This document shows, piece after piece, positions 15,109 through 22,059 of a stretch of DNA of 35,361 bases; the stretch's first letter is position 1, and each line of letters starts with the position of its first letter. This DNA comes from CAYLOP01 sp964385305 (lineage in GTDB: Bacteria > Chloroflexota > Anaerolineae > Anaerolineales > E44-bin32): NCBI GenBank assembly GCA_964385305.1, contig CAYLOP010000019.1, forward strand, positions 1-35,361. Direction: 5' to 3'. A program made the translations under genes and the position numbers. Under the pieces are notes generated by a model. It did not search any database. It saw nothing but the letters and a program-made list of their open reading frames with translations, and was not told the DNA's origin.

Positions 15109-16370
15109 GAGGCGTGGCAGCGATTATTGGAACCGACGATACCATTTTCGTGGGCATAGACGTTGGCACCACCAAGGTCTGTGTCCTCGTGGGCCAAGTG
15201 ACGTCTGAAAGCCAGGTACGTGTAATCGGCGTGGGTATCGTACCTTCGCAGGGTATGCGTAAGGGGGGCGTTGTGAGCCTGGAAGGTGTTGCACGAGCCG
15301 TTGAAGCCGCAAAAGATAAAGCCGAGCGCACCTCTGGTTACGAGATAACCTCTGCGCTTGTGAGTCTTTCCGGTGGGCAGATCGCCTCTTTGAATAGCAA
15401 AGGAATGACAGGCGTGACGGGACGAACAATTGGTTTCGATGATGTCAATCGAGCCATCGATGCAGCCCGTTCGATCGCAATTCCCTACAATCGGAGCCTT
15501 GTCCATGTCATCCCGCGTGGGTTTGTCGTTGACGGTCAAGATGGGATCAAGTCCGCGATCGGCATGCATGGCTACCGCCTCGAAGTGGAAGCGCACATTG
15601 TCACAGCCGCCTCGACCGCCCTGCGTAACTTGGAAAAATGCATTGAAGCGACAGGGGTTGAAGTGGATGAGTGGGTCTTGAGTTCTCTGGCTGCTGGAAG
15701 CGTTGTCCTAACCGACACAGAAAGGGAGATGGGGGTGGTGGTCTGTGATATCGGCGGTGGGACGACAGATCTTGCGATCTATATCGAGGGCGCGGTATGG
15801 CACACGGCTGTCATCCCTGTGGGGGGTGAACATCTTACAAATGACATCGCCCAAGGCTTACATCTGCCATACGAAACGGCGGAGATGGTGAAGCAGCGCC
15901 ATGGGCATGCTCAGAAAGCATGCATTGAGGCCATGCAGATGATTGCGGTGCGGCCGTTTGGTAAGGAAGCACCCGTCCAGATCAAACGTCAGGATCTCGC
16001 AGCGATCCTTGAACCCAGAGTCGAAGAGCTTTTCAGTCTGGTACGACAGGAGATCAAGAGAAGCGGCTACGATGGGTTGCTGCCGGCAGGAGTCGTTCTT
16101 ACGGGAGGGACAAGTCACCTGCCAGGTATCCAGGAGGTTGCAGGGGACGTTTTACACCTCCCGGTGCGGTTTGCGCAGCCTGGTGAACTACGCGGTTTGG
16201 TCGATCGACTGCGATCGCCCGCGTTCTCAGCCAGTCTTGGTTTGCTCGAGTGGGCGCGCTTAGAGGATGAACAACGGGCGATAGAGGGATTTGGTTATGC
16301 CGGAGGTCCGTTCGAAAGAATCACGCTTGGGCGGGCAGCTGATTTCTTCAGGCGTTTATTGCCTGGATAA
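15105..16370 (+). CDS. ftsA: Cell division protein FtsA (actin-like membrane tether of FtsZ)
   Basis: 421 residues from GTG 15105 (GTGA overlap with ftsQ); GTG 15114 is a nearby alternative. Actin-fold ATPase: phosphate-1 motif V-G-I-D-V-G-T-T-K near residue 16, phosphate-2 motif D215-I-G-G-G-T-T-D, and adenosine motif V-V-L-T-G-G-T-S-H-L-P-G. The C-terminus (about 403-421: F-E-R-I-T-L-G-R-A-A-D-F-F-R-R-L-L-P-G) looks like the amphipathic helix that anchors FtsA to the membrane. FtsA recruits FtsZ and downstream divisome proteins. Unlike earlier junctions, ftsA is separated from ftsZ by 69 bp containing an inverted repeat. Confidence 0.95.
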   Translation: MRGVAAIIGTDDTIFVGIDVGTTKVCVLVGQVTSESQVRVIGVGIVPSQGMRKGGVVSLEGVARAVEAAKDKAERTSGYEITSALVSLSGGQIASLNSKGMTGVTGRTIGFDDVNRAIDAARSIAIPYNRSLVHVIPRGFVVDGQDGIKSAIGMHGYRLEVEAHIVTAASTALRNLEKCIEATGVEVDEWVLSSLAAGSVVLTDTEREMGVVVCDIGGGTTDLAIYIEGAVWHTAVIPVGGEHLTNDIAQGLHLPYETAEMVKQRHGHAQKACIEAMQMIAVRPFGKEAPVQIKRQDLAAILEPRVEELFSLVRQEIKRSGYDGLLPAGVVLTGGTSHLPGIQEVAGDVLHLPVRFAQPGELRGLVDRLRSPAFSASLGLLEWARLEDEQRAIEGFGYAGGPFERITLGRAADFFRRLLPG

Positions 16371-16378
16371 CTGGCTTG

Positions 16379-16406
16379 TCTCAACCGAGAGGTCGGTAGG
16401 TTGAGA
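16379..16406 (+). repeat. Inverted repeat (hairpin) in the ftsA-ftsZ spacer
   Basis: TCTCAACC at 16379-16386 and GGTTGAGA at 16399-16406 are perfectly complementary; CCGA/TCGG inside offers an alternative fold. No T-run follows, so it is not an ordinary terminator. It lies about 20 bp before the ftsZ Shine-Dalgarno AGGAGG (16428-16433), where RNA processing, stability control or an operator would be plausible. Confidence 0.6.
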
Positions 16407-16439
16407 TGAGAACATCGAAGTGAATTGAGGAGGAAAGAG

Positions 16440-17540
16440 ATGCAACCTATACCACAGGCAGAATCCTTCGCTAGGATCATGGTCGCGGGTGTGGGAGGCG
16501 GTGGCAGCAACGCCGTCAACCGCATGATCGAAGAGGGCTTGGCAGGGATCGAATTTGTCGCTGTCAACACCGACGCTCAGGCGCTCTTGCTTTCAAACGC
16601 CCCGAAGCGCGTCCGTATTGGCGATAAACTGACGCGCGGGCTTGGAGCGGGCGGCGACCCAGAGGTTGGTCTGAATGCGGCAGAAGAGTCGGCGGAAGAC
16701 CTTTATGAAGTGCTCAAAGGTGCCGACATGGTCTTCATTGCCGCGGGGATCGGAGGCGGGACCGGCACGGGCGCAGCGCCGATCATTGCGCAGATCTCCA
16801 AGGAAATCGGCGCGCTGACGATCGGTGTCGTCACACGGCCGTTTACGTTTGAGGGTGCGAAACGGCAGCAAACTGCCGAGGCGGGCATTCAAAAGCTCAA
16901 GGAACATGTCGATACATTGATCGTCATCCCGAATGATCGCCTCCTTCAGATTGCGGATAAACGCGCAAGCTTGCAGGAATCCTTCAAACTGGCAGACGAC
17001 GTCCTACGGCAGGGTATTCAGGGGATCAGCGAGTTGATCACCATCCCGGGTTTGATCAACCTGGACTTTGCTGATGTGCGTACGATCATGTCGGAAGGCG
17101 GTGCCGCACTGATGGCCGTCGGCCGAGCATCCGGTGAGGATCGGGCTCGCGTGGCGGCCGAGCAGGCGATATCCAGCACCCTTTTAGACATCACGATCGA
17201 TGGCGCTCGGGGCATTCTCTTCAATGTTACCGGCGGTTCCAATCTATCGTTGTTTGAGGTCAACCAAGCGGCGGCGATCATCAAGGAGACCGCGCATCCC
17301 GAGGTCAATCTGATCTTTGGGGCGGTCATTGATCCCAGCATGAATGATGAACTCCGTGTGACCGTTATTGCAACTGGATTCGATCGCACGAGCAGCTCTC
17401 ATCGAGCCGTACGCCGACCGCGCAGTCGCACGGAAGCCAAGGCGGCCGTTAGTGATGGGATGGAACTGGTCGAGGAGTTTCAACCGCAGGCTTTTGACGT
17501 CAACGATCTCGACATCCCGGCTTTCCTCCGCCGAAGATAA
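16440..17540 (+). CDS. ftsZ: Cell division GTPase FtsZ
   Basis: 366 residues from ATG 16440 behind AGGAGG (16428-16433); a TTG at 16425 would overlap the Shine-Dalgarno and is rejected. Tubulin-like GTPase forming the division ring. Seen: G-V-G-G-G-G-S-N-A-V-N near residue 17, tubulin signature G-G-G-T-G-T-G at 105-111, T7 loop N-L-D-F-A-D-V-R-T-I-M supplying the catalytic aspartate, and a C-terminal conserved peptide D-V-N-D-L-D-I-P-A-F-L-R-R-R that binds FtsA/SepF-type partners. The disordered linker before the peptide is short (~40 residues) and arginine-rich at first. Last gene of the dcw operon; its stop codon is inside a hairpin that looks like the operon terminator. Confidence 0.98.
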   Translation: MQPIPQAESFARIMVAGVGGGGSNAVNRMIEEGLAGIEFVAVNTDAQALLLSNAPKRVRIGDKLTRGLGAGGDPEVGLNAAEESAEDLYEVLKGADMVFIAAGIGGGTGTGAAPIIAQISKEIGALTIGVVTRPFTFEGAKRQQTAEAGIQKLKEHVDTLIVIPNDRLLQIADKRASLQESFKLADDVLRQGIQGISELITIPGLINLDFADVRTIMSEGGAALMAVGRASGEDRARVAAEQAISSTLLDITIDGARGILFNVTGGSNLSLFEVNQAAAIIKETAHPEVNLIFGAVIDPSMNDELRVTVIATGFDRTSSSHRAVRRPRSRTEAKAAVSDGMELVEEFQPQAFDVNDLDIPAFLRRR

Positions 17541-17570
17541 CGTGCGTGGGCTCTTTGCCACGACGTTATC
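17536..17570 (+). terminator. Hairpin overlapping the ftsZ stop codon (probable dcw operon end)
   Basis: GATAACGT (17536-17543) plus CGTGG (17545-17549) pair with CCACG (17558-17562) plus ACGTTATC (17563-17570): 13 bp with one bulged G and an 8-nt loop. The TAA stop of ftsZ lies in the left arm. The tail is only TCATTTT, so termination may be weak or the structure may protect the 3' end. Confidence 0.6.
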
Positions 17571-17732
17571 TCATTTTGGGATGCCAGAGAGGCCGTTTGC
17601 CGCCCGGCAGCTCTGGCACGCCCATTCGCATGCAGACCGGCGCCGGATTCCTCCTCCCGACGCCGATCTGCCGCGTCTTGGGCATGGGTTACCAAAGTAC
17701 TAAAAAATTTAAGGTTTTTCGGCGTTTTTTCC
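17571..17732 (+). other. Structured intergenic region between ftsZ and nrdR
   Basis: The ftsZ-nrdR gap is 312 bp with no convincing gene. After the first hairpin it holds a second perfect 8-bp stem (TGCCAGAG 17582-17589 with CTCTGGCA 17611-17618, loop with internal GCCG/CGGC), a third 11-bp stem with one mismatch (GCAGACCGGCG 17632-17642 with CGCCGATCTGC 17661-17671) that includes the 10-bp palindrome CCGGCGCCGG (17637-17646), then an A/T-rich stretch with two T-runs (17715-17730). This could be a compound terminator or a small structured RNA; no known riboswitch core was recognised. Confidence 0.45.
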
Positions 17733-17762
17733 TTGCGCGCTTTTAATAGACTATGATAGAAT
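17733..17762 (+). promoter_or_regulatory. Promoter of nrdR(-nrdJ), extended -10 type
   Basis: TTGCGC at 17733-17738, 18-bp spacer, extended -10 TGATAGAAT with hexamer TAGAAT at 17757-17762. The transcript would start near 17769 and carry a ~84-nt leader. The same TATGNTAGAAT string occurs before the deoxynucleoside kinase and the lipoprotein gene. No convincing NrdR box was seen around it. Confidence 0.6.
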
Positions 17763-17852
17763 TTGCCGCCTTCTCCCTTAGATGTTGGGGACTGAGTGGG
17801 ACTGTCTCCTACAATTGGCGTCGAACTCATGTTCTGAAAGAGGGTCAACATC

Positions 17853-18299
17853 ATGCGTTGTCCTTATTGCAGGAGTCAACAAACACGCGTGATCGATACC
17901 TCACACGCCCGAGGCGGCATACGGCGACGACGTGTGTGTCTCGGCTGCAATCAGCGCTTCAGTACCTACGAGCGTGCCATCTTAGCTTCTCCACTCGTCA
18001 CTAAACAAGATGGTACAAGGGAAGAGTTCGACCGAGATAAGCTTGCTCAGGGGATAAGGATTGCGTGTGTCAAGCGACCGGTATCAGCCGCAGATATCGA
18101 CCGTTTGGTGGGTGAGGTTGAATCGGCTTTACAAGCCATGGGAAAGGCAGAAGTCTCATCACGTATTATCGGGGACATGGTTATCGCCGGACTTAAAGAA
18201 TTAGATCACATTGCCTATGTCCGGTATGCCATTGTGTACTTGGGCTTGGATGATCTCCAAGCAATACGGGATGAGATCAACCGATTACTTGAAGCGTAG
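17853..18299 (+). CDS. nrdR: Transcriptional repressor NrdR
   Basis: 148 residues. NrdR represses ribonucleotide reductase genes when its ATP-cone senses dATP/ATP. N-terminal zinc ribbon with cysteines at 3, 6, 29 and 32 (M-R-C-P-Y-C ... R-R-R-R-V-C-L-G-C), followed by R-F-S-T-Y-E-R and an ATP-cone domain (about 48-140: V-T-K-Q-D-G-T-R-E-E-F-D-R-D-K-L ... Y-V-R-Y-A-I-V-Y-L). The loop between the two cysteine pairs is two residues shorter than in E. coli NrdR. ATG 17853 is preceded by AGAGGG. It lies 80 bp upstream of nrdJ, its obvious target, in the same direction and possibly on the same transcript. Confidence 0.95.
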   Translation: MRCPYCRSQQTRVIDTSHARGGIRRRRVCLGCNQRFSTYERAILASPLVTKQDGTREEFDRDKLAQGIRIACVKRPVSAADIDRLVGEVESALQAMGKAEVSSRIIGDMVIAGLKELDHIAYVRYAIVYLGLDDLQAIRDEINRLLEA

Positions 18300-18379
18300 T
18301 TCATCGCAGCAGAACGAACGCCAGGGTGGAACGATCACAATTCCTATTAGGTAATTCTTAGTGTTTCGCGAGGATAGGG

Positions 18380-20917
18380 ATGTTGGATTCACCGAAGCAA
18401 GAGGTCGATCTCGCTATACAAAACAATCTCGATGCGGATAAGTCGTCCTCCCCGGAGATGCTCAAGAAAGTGGAGTTGGAGGAGAACGCGCGCACGATCT
18501 TAAACAAGCGTTATATTCGCCGCGATGCCGAAGGCCGCCTGACAGAGACCGTAGAAGAGATGTTCTGGCGGGTCGCTTCTCATGTTGCGAGTGTGGAGCA
18601 AGAATGGAGTGGGGATGTTGCGCCCGTTGCAAAGCATTTCTACGATCTCCTTGCCACCAAGCGTTTCTTCCCTAATTCACCCACGTTCACCGGCGCGGGG
18701 ACCCCACTGGGGCAACTCGCAGCATGTTTCGTGCTTCCCATCTCGGATGATATGGGTCGCGATGGGGCTGGTATCTTTCAGACCTTGCGCGATGCTGCAC
18801 TCATCCAGCAGACCGGCGGCGGGAATGGTTTCGCCTTCTCCCGTCTGAGACCGAAAGGCGATCTAGTTAAGTCCTCCGCCGGACATGCGACCGGTCCGGT
18901 AGGTTTCCTTCGAGTGTATGATCAAGCATTCGGCGAGATTGCGCAGGGTGGCACACGCCGAGGCGCCAATATGGCGGTTTTACGCATCGACCATCCGGAT
19001 ATTGAAGAGTTCATCACTTGTAAGACGGATGAGAACGCCATCAGCAATTTCAATATCTCCGTGGGGATCACCGATGCCTTCATGGAAGCGGTAATGCGCG
19101 ACGATTGGTGGGAGCTGCGTTTCCCCGATGTTTCCGCTCCAGAATATAAAGGCTTCGAAGGAAGCTTAGAACAAGCTGAAAAGATTGGCGTTCCGATCCG
19201 TGTACATGCACGTGTGCGCGCTCGCGCGCTCATGGAAAAAATTGTGCATCAAGCCCATCTTAACGGCGAACCGGGTGTGCTCTTCCTCGATACGGCCAAC
19301 CGTGCAAACCCCCTTCCTCACCTCTACGACCTGGAAGCCACGAATCCCTGCGGCGAGCAGTGGCTGGGTAGCTATGAAAACTGCTGTTTGGGATCCATCA
19401 ATCTCGCTCAGCATTTCGGCCCAGAGGGATCTGTGGATTGGGAAAAGCTTCAAAAAACCACCATTCTCGCAACCCGATTCCTAGACGATGTCGTCTCTGC
19501 GAATGCCTACGTGCCCGCCGTGCCCGCCTTGCGTGAGGCGGCTATGCGAGCTCGGCGCATTGGATTGGGCATCATGGGGCTCGGCGATCTTCTCTACCAC
19601 GCCCGACTGCGCTATGGATCCGAAGAAGCACAAGAATTTTCCGCCCAGGTGATAGAATTCATCCGCTACCACAGCATGCTGACAAGTATCGATCTAGCCC
19701 ACCAACGCAGCCCCTTCCTTGCTATCCAAGGCAGTATCTACGACCCTGATGATTTGCGATGGAGCCCGCCTGAACCTCTCCATCCCTTCCATCTAGATTT
19801 TGGTCGCCCTTATCTCGATTGGACACAAGTGACCGAGGGGATCAGGCAGCACGGTATCCGGAATGCCGCCCAAACCACCATCGCACCGACGGGTACGATC
19901 GCCACTGTCGCCGGATGCGAAAGCTATGGTTGTGAGCCGGTGTTCGCGCTTGCGTACTATCGTCATGTCGACGACAAGGGCAAGGATTTGCAATTGACGT
20001 ATATTAGCCCACTCTTCCTGCAAGCGCTCTCTGCCGCGGGTTTCGATGAAGGTCACAGGCAGGAGATCATTAATCAAGTTATGGAAACCGGCTCGTGCCA
20101 AAATGCCGACCGCATTCCGGAGAACTTCAAGGACATCTTCGTCGTCTCCCAGGATATTCGCGCGGAAGAGCATGTGCGCATGCAGGCTGCCCTTCAAGCC
20201 TTCGTGGACAACAGTTTGAGCAAGACGATTAACTTCCCGAAAGATGCTATGGAAGATGATGTCGCTAATGCGTACATGTTGGCGTGGGATCTTGGGATCA
20301 AAGGGTTGACGGTTTACGTCACGGGTTCACGCGATAAAGTAGTCTTGGAGACGAGGGCTACGGCTGAGAAGCGGATTGCACCTATTGAGCAGAAGCAGCT
20401 TCATATGTGGTTGGAGGGGAAAAAGCCGCGTCCCCAGTGTCTGGACGGCTCCACCTATCAAATCCGCACACCTTTGGGCAAGGCATTTGTAACGATTAAC
20501 CGCAACGGCGATAGTCAACCCTTTGAGGTTTTCATTACAACCGCGAAGGCGGGTTCATCCACGGCTGCCGTCTCTGAGGCGATCGGTCGTCTGATCTCCT
20601 ACATCCTCCGCTTGGCCTCACCCGTTTCGCCGCGCGATCGAATGGGGGAGGTCGTCAGACAGCTCGCAGGGATTGGCGGCGGAAGGCCATTCGGTTTTGG
20701 CGCTAATCGTGTGCTCTCCCTCCCGGACGGTCTTGCTCAGGCACTTGCTGCGTTCTTGGGTGAAACACCCGAGATACACCTGTTAGAAGAAGTCCATGAG
20801 CCGGCGAATAAGGATCTGTCCCGTATTGGCGACCTATGTCCAGAGTGCGGCGCGGCTGGTGTCGTACGCGAAGAAGGTTGTTGCAAGTGCTATGTCTGTG
20901 GTTATAGCGAGTGTTGA
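18380..20917 (+). CDS. nrdJ: Adenosylcobalamin-dependent (class II) ribonucleotide reductase
   Basis: 845 residues. Reduces ribonucleotides to deoxyribonucleotides using a thiyl radical generated from adenosylcobalamin, oxygen-independently. The radical/redox cysteines are in place: C116 (L-A-A-C-F-V-L-P), C324 in N-P-C-G-E-Q with E326, and C335 eleven residues later, the same spacing as C408/C419 of the Lactobacillus enzyme. Other blocks: G-G-G-N-G-F-A-F-S-R-L-R-P and I-A-P-T-G-T-I-A. The C-terminus carries a cysteine cluster (C-P-E-C ... C-C-K-C-Y-V-C-G-Y-S-E-C), partly zinc-ribbon-like and probably including the shuttle cysteine pair. No N-terminal ATP-cone is evident, so overall activity control may rest on NrdR. 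ATG 18380 follows GAGGATAGGG. A clear terminator follows. Confidence 0.95.
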   Translation: MLDSPKQEVDLAIQNNLDADKSSSPEMLKKVELEENARTILNKRYIRRDAEGRLTETVEEMFWRVASHVASVEQEWSGDVAPVAKHFYDLLATKRFFPNSPTFTGAGTPLGQLAACFVLPISDDMGRDGAGIFQTLRDAALIQQTGGGNGFAFSRLRPKGDLVKSSAGHATGPVGFLRVYDQAFGEIAQGGTRRGANMAVLRIDHPDIEEFITCKTDENAISNFNISVGITDAFMEAVMRDDWWELRFPDVSAPEYKGFEGSLEQAEKIGVPIRVHARVRARALMEKIVHQAHLNGEPGVLFLDTANRANPLPHLYDLEATNPCGEQWLGSYENCCLGSINLAQHFGPEGSVDWEKLQKTTILATRFLDDVVSANAYVPAVPALREAAMRARRIGLGIMGLGDLLYHARLRYGSEEAQEFSAQVIEFIRYHSMLTSIDLAHQRSPFLAIQGSIYDPDDLRWSPPEPLHPFHLDFGRPYLDWTQVTEGIRQHGIRNAAQTTIAPTGTIATVAGCESYGCEPVFALAYYRHVDDKGKDLQLTYISPLFLQALSAAGFDEGHRQEIINQVMETGSCQNADRIPENFKDIFVVSQDIRAEEHVRMQAALQAFVDNSLSKTINFPKDAMEDDVANAYMLAWDLGIKGLTVYVTGSRDKVVLETRATAEKRIAPIEQKQLHMWLEGKKPRPQCLDGSTYQIRTPLGKAFVTINRNGDSQPFEVFITTAKAGSSTAAVSEAIGRLISYILRLASPVSPRDRMGEVVRQLAGIGGGRPFGFGANRVLSLPDGLAQALAAFLGETPEIHLLEEVHEPANKDLSRIGDLCPECGAAGVVREEGCCKCYVCGYSEC

Positions 20918-20935
20918 ATTTCGACATTACACCCG

Positions 20936-20975
20936 AGCTACCTGCCATCATTCTGAGTGCAGGTAGCTTTTCGTT
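20936..20975 (+). terminator. Intrinsic terminator of nrdJ
   Basis: Perfect 10-bp stem AGCTACCTGC (20936-20945) / GCAGGTAGCT (20959-20968), 13-nt loop, then a T-rich tail TTTTCGTTT. It lies 19 bp after the nrdJ stop. Confidence 0.88.
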
Positions 20976-21029
20976 TAACCACCATAGAGCGCTCTAGGAT
21001 GGAGACACTTGAATGCATGCGTGATACAT

Positions 21030-21059
21030 TTCGATTGTCTCAGTCGACTATGCTAGAAT
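21030..21059 (+). promoter_or_regulatory. Promoter of the deoxynucleoside kinase gene, extended -10 type
   Basis: Extended -10 TGCTAGAAT with hexamer TAGAAT at 21054-21059; the best -35 is weak (TTCGAT 21030-21035, 18-bp spacer). The core GACTATGCTAGAAT matches the nrdR promoter GACTATGATAGAAT at 13 of 14 bases. The predicted start is near 21066, immediately before a perfect 6-bp hairpin (GAGATG 21070-21075 / CATCTC 21081-21086). A second stem (CCGACC 21131-21136 / GGTCGG 21151-21156) lies just before the Shine-Dalgarno. Confidence 0.6.
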
Positions 21060-21185
21060 GGGCGCGCCGGAGATGCCCGTCATCTCATTGGTTGGATTTC
21101 CCTTTTTAATCTTCGAAGTCCTTACAGATACCGACCGGAGAATCTGCCATGGTCGGAAGCACCTTCATAGGAGGACAAAGCAATC

Positions 21186-21830
21186 ATGGCAAAGCACTTC
21201 GTACTCGTCGCTGGCAATATAGGGTGTGGCAAGACGTCGCTCACAGAGCGGATTGGGAAACGCTTAGGCTGGATGACGGCGTATGAATCGGTCGTCGATA
21301 ACCCCTACCTATCTGACTTCTATGCCGAAATGCGCGCTTGGGCATTTCACCTGAACGTATTCTTCCTCGGGCACCGAGCGGAACAGCATATGGCGTTGTC
21401 CCGCTCCACGCAGTCCGCCATTATCGATCGCTCCATCTATGAAGATGCAGAGATTTTCGCGCGTGCCGCTGTGAAGCTTGGCACGTTGAGCGAACGAGAC
21501 TACCATACCTATCGACAAGTCTTTGATCTCATTGTGGGCGCGCTTCCCTCCCCAGATCTACTCATCTACTTACGAGCACCGGTTGAAGTCCTCCTTCAGC
21601 GTATCTATGCGCGTGGTCGAGACATGGAGCGAGGTATCACAGCTGCCTACCTGGAGCTTCTCGAGTCGTTCTACGAGGAATGGCTCGCAGGTTTCGATTT
21701 ATGCCCTGTGCTTACGCTCCGGACCGATGATCTGGACTTCGTCCACAAAGCCCCTCATCTCGAAATTGTTGTCGAACACATTGAGGACAAGCTCTTAGGG
21801 CGTGAGGAGATTGAATTTCCAAGCGTCTAG
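21186..21830 (+). CDS. Deoxynucleoside kinase (dGK/dAK-type)
   Basis: 214 residues. P-loop G-N-I-G-C-G-K-T at 10-17, E34 (Y-E-S), the aromatic/helix motif A-W-A-F-H-L-N-V-F-F-L-G-H-R (about 51-64), D-R-S-I-Y-E-D-A at 81-88, and the LID arginines in R-I-Y-A-R-G-R-D-M-E-R-G. These identify the deoxyribonucleoside kinase family, which phosphorylates salvaged deoxynucleosides to dNMPs. The usual glutamine of the F-x-x-Q motif reads N57, so base preference (dG/dA/dC) is uncertain. ATG 21186 follows AGGAGG (21169-21174) at the long spacing of 11. Its position after nrdR-nrdJ and the shared promoter motif fit a dNTP-supply role. Confidence 0.88.
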   Translation: MAKHFVLVAGNIGCGKTSLTERIGKRLGWMTAYESVVDNPYLSDFYAEMRAWAFHLNVFFLGHRAEQHMALSRSTQSAIIDRSIYEDAEIFARAAVKLGTLSERDYHTYRQVFDLIVGALPSPDLLIYLRAPVEVLLQRIYARGRDMERGITAAYLELLESFYEEWLAGFDLCPVLTLRTDDLDFVHKAPHLEIVVEHIEDKLLGREEIEFPSV

Positions 21831-21938
21831 ATCCAACCAGCGTCACAGTTGAGATATTTCCTCGTCTAACCATCATGCTCCGCAAGGGTATTACGGTGCA
21901 TGTCTTGTTTGTCACGCACGCATTGCTCAAGCAGCATT

Positions 21939-21989
21939 GGGGTGAACCGCTCACTTCCTGATCGCGTTTCGAGAATTTACCCCTTTTTT
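21939..21989 (+). terminator. Probable intrinsic terminator of the deoxynucleoside kinase gene
   Basis: GGGGTGAA (21939-21946) pairs with TTTACCCC (21976-21983), 8 bp with one G-U pair, followed directly by six T (21984-21989). The 29-nt loop is large. It is about 110 bp after the stop. Downstream, CTTGAT (21995-22000) and ATCAAG (22018-22023) form a further inverted repeat in the leader of the next gene. Confidence 0.6.
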
Positions 21990-22059
21990 ACATTCTTGAT
22001 ACAACGAGATTGTCCTCATCAAGGATCCTGGATACACCTAAGTAATGAGGAGGGAAGCC

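Noticed and set aside
17571..17852. Cobalamin riboswitch controlling the nucleotide reductase genes
   Set aside because: The reductase uses adenosylcobalamin, so I looked for a B12 box, but the conserved core is not present; the hairpins do not match that class.
18300..18379. NrdR box between nrdR and nrdJ
   Set aside because: The spacer has a small palindrome CCTATTAGG, but nothing close to the paired ACAC...GTGT type boxes reported for NrdR.
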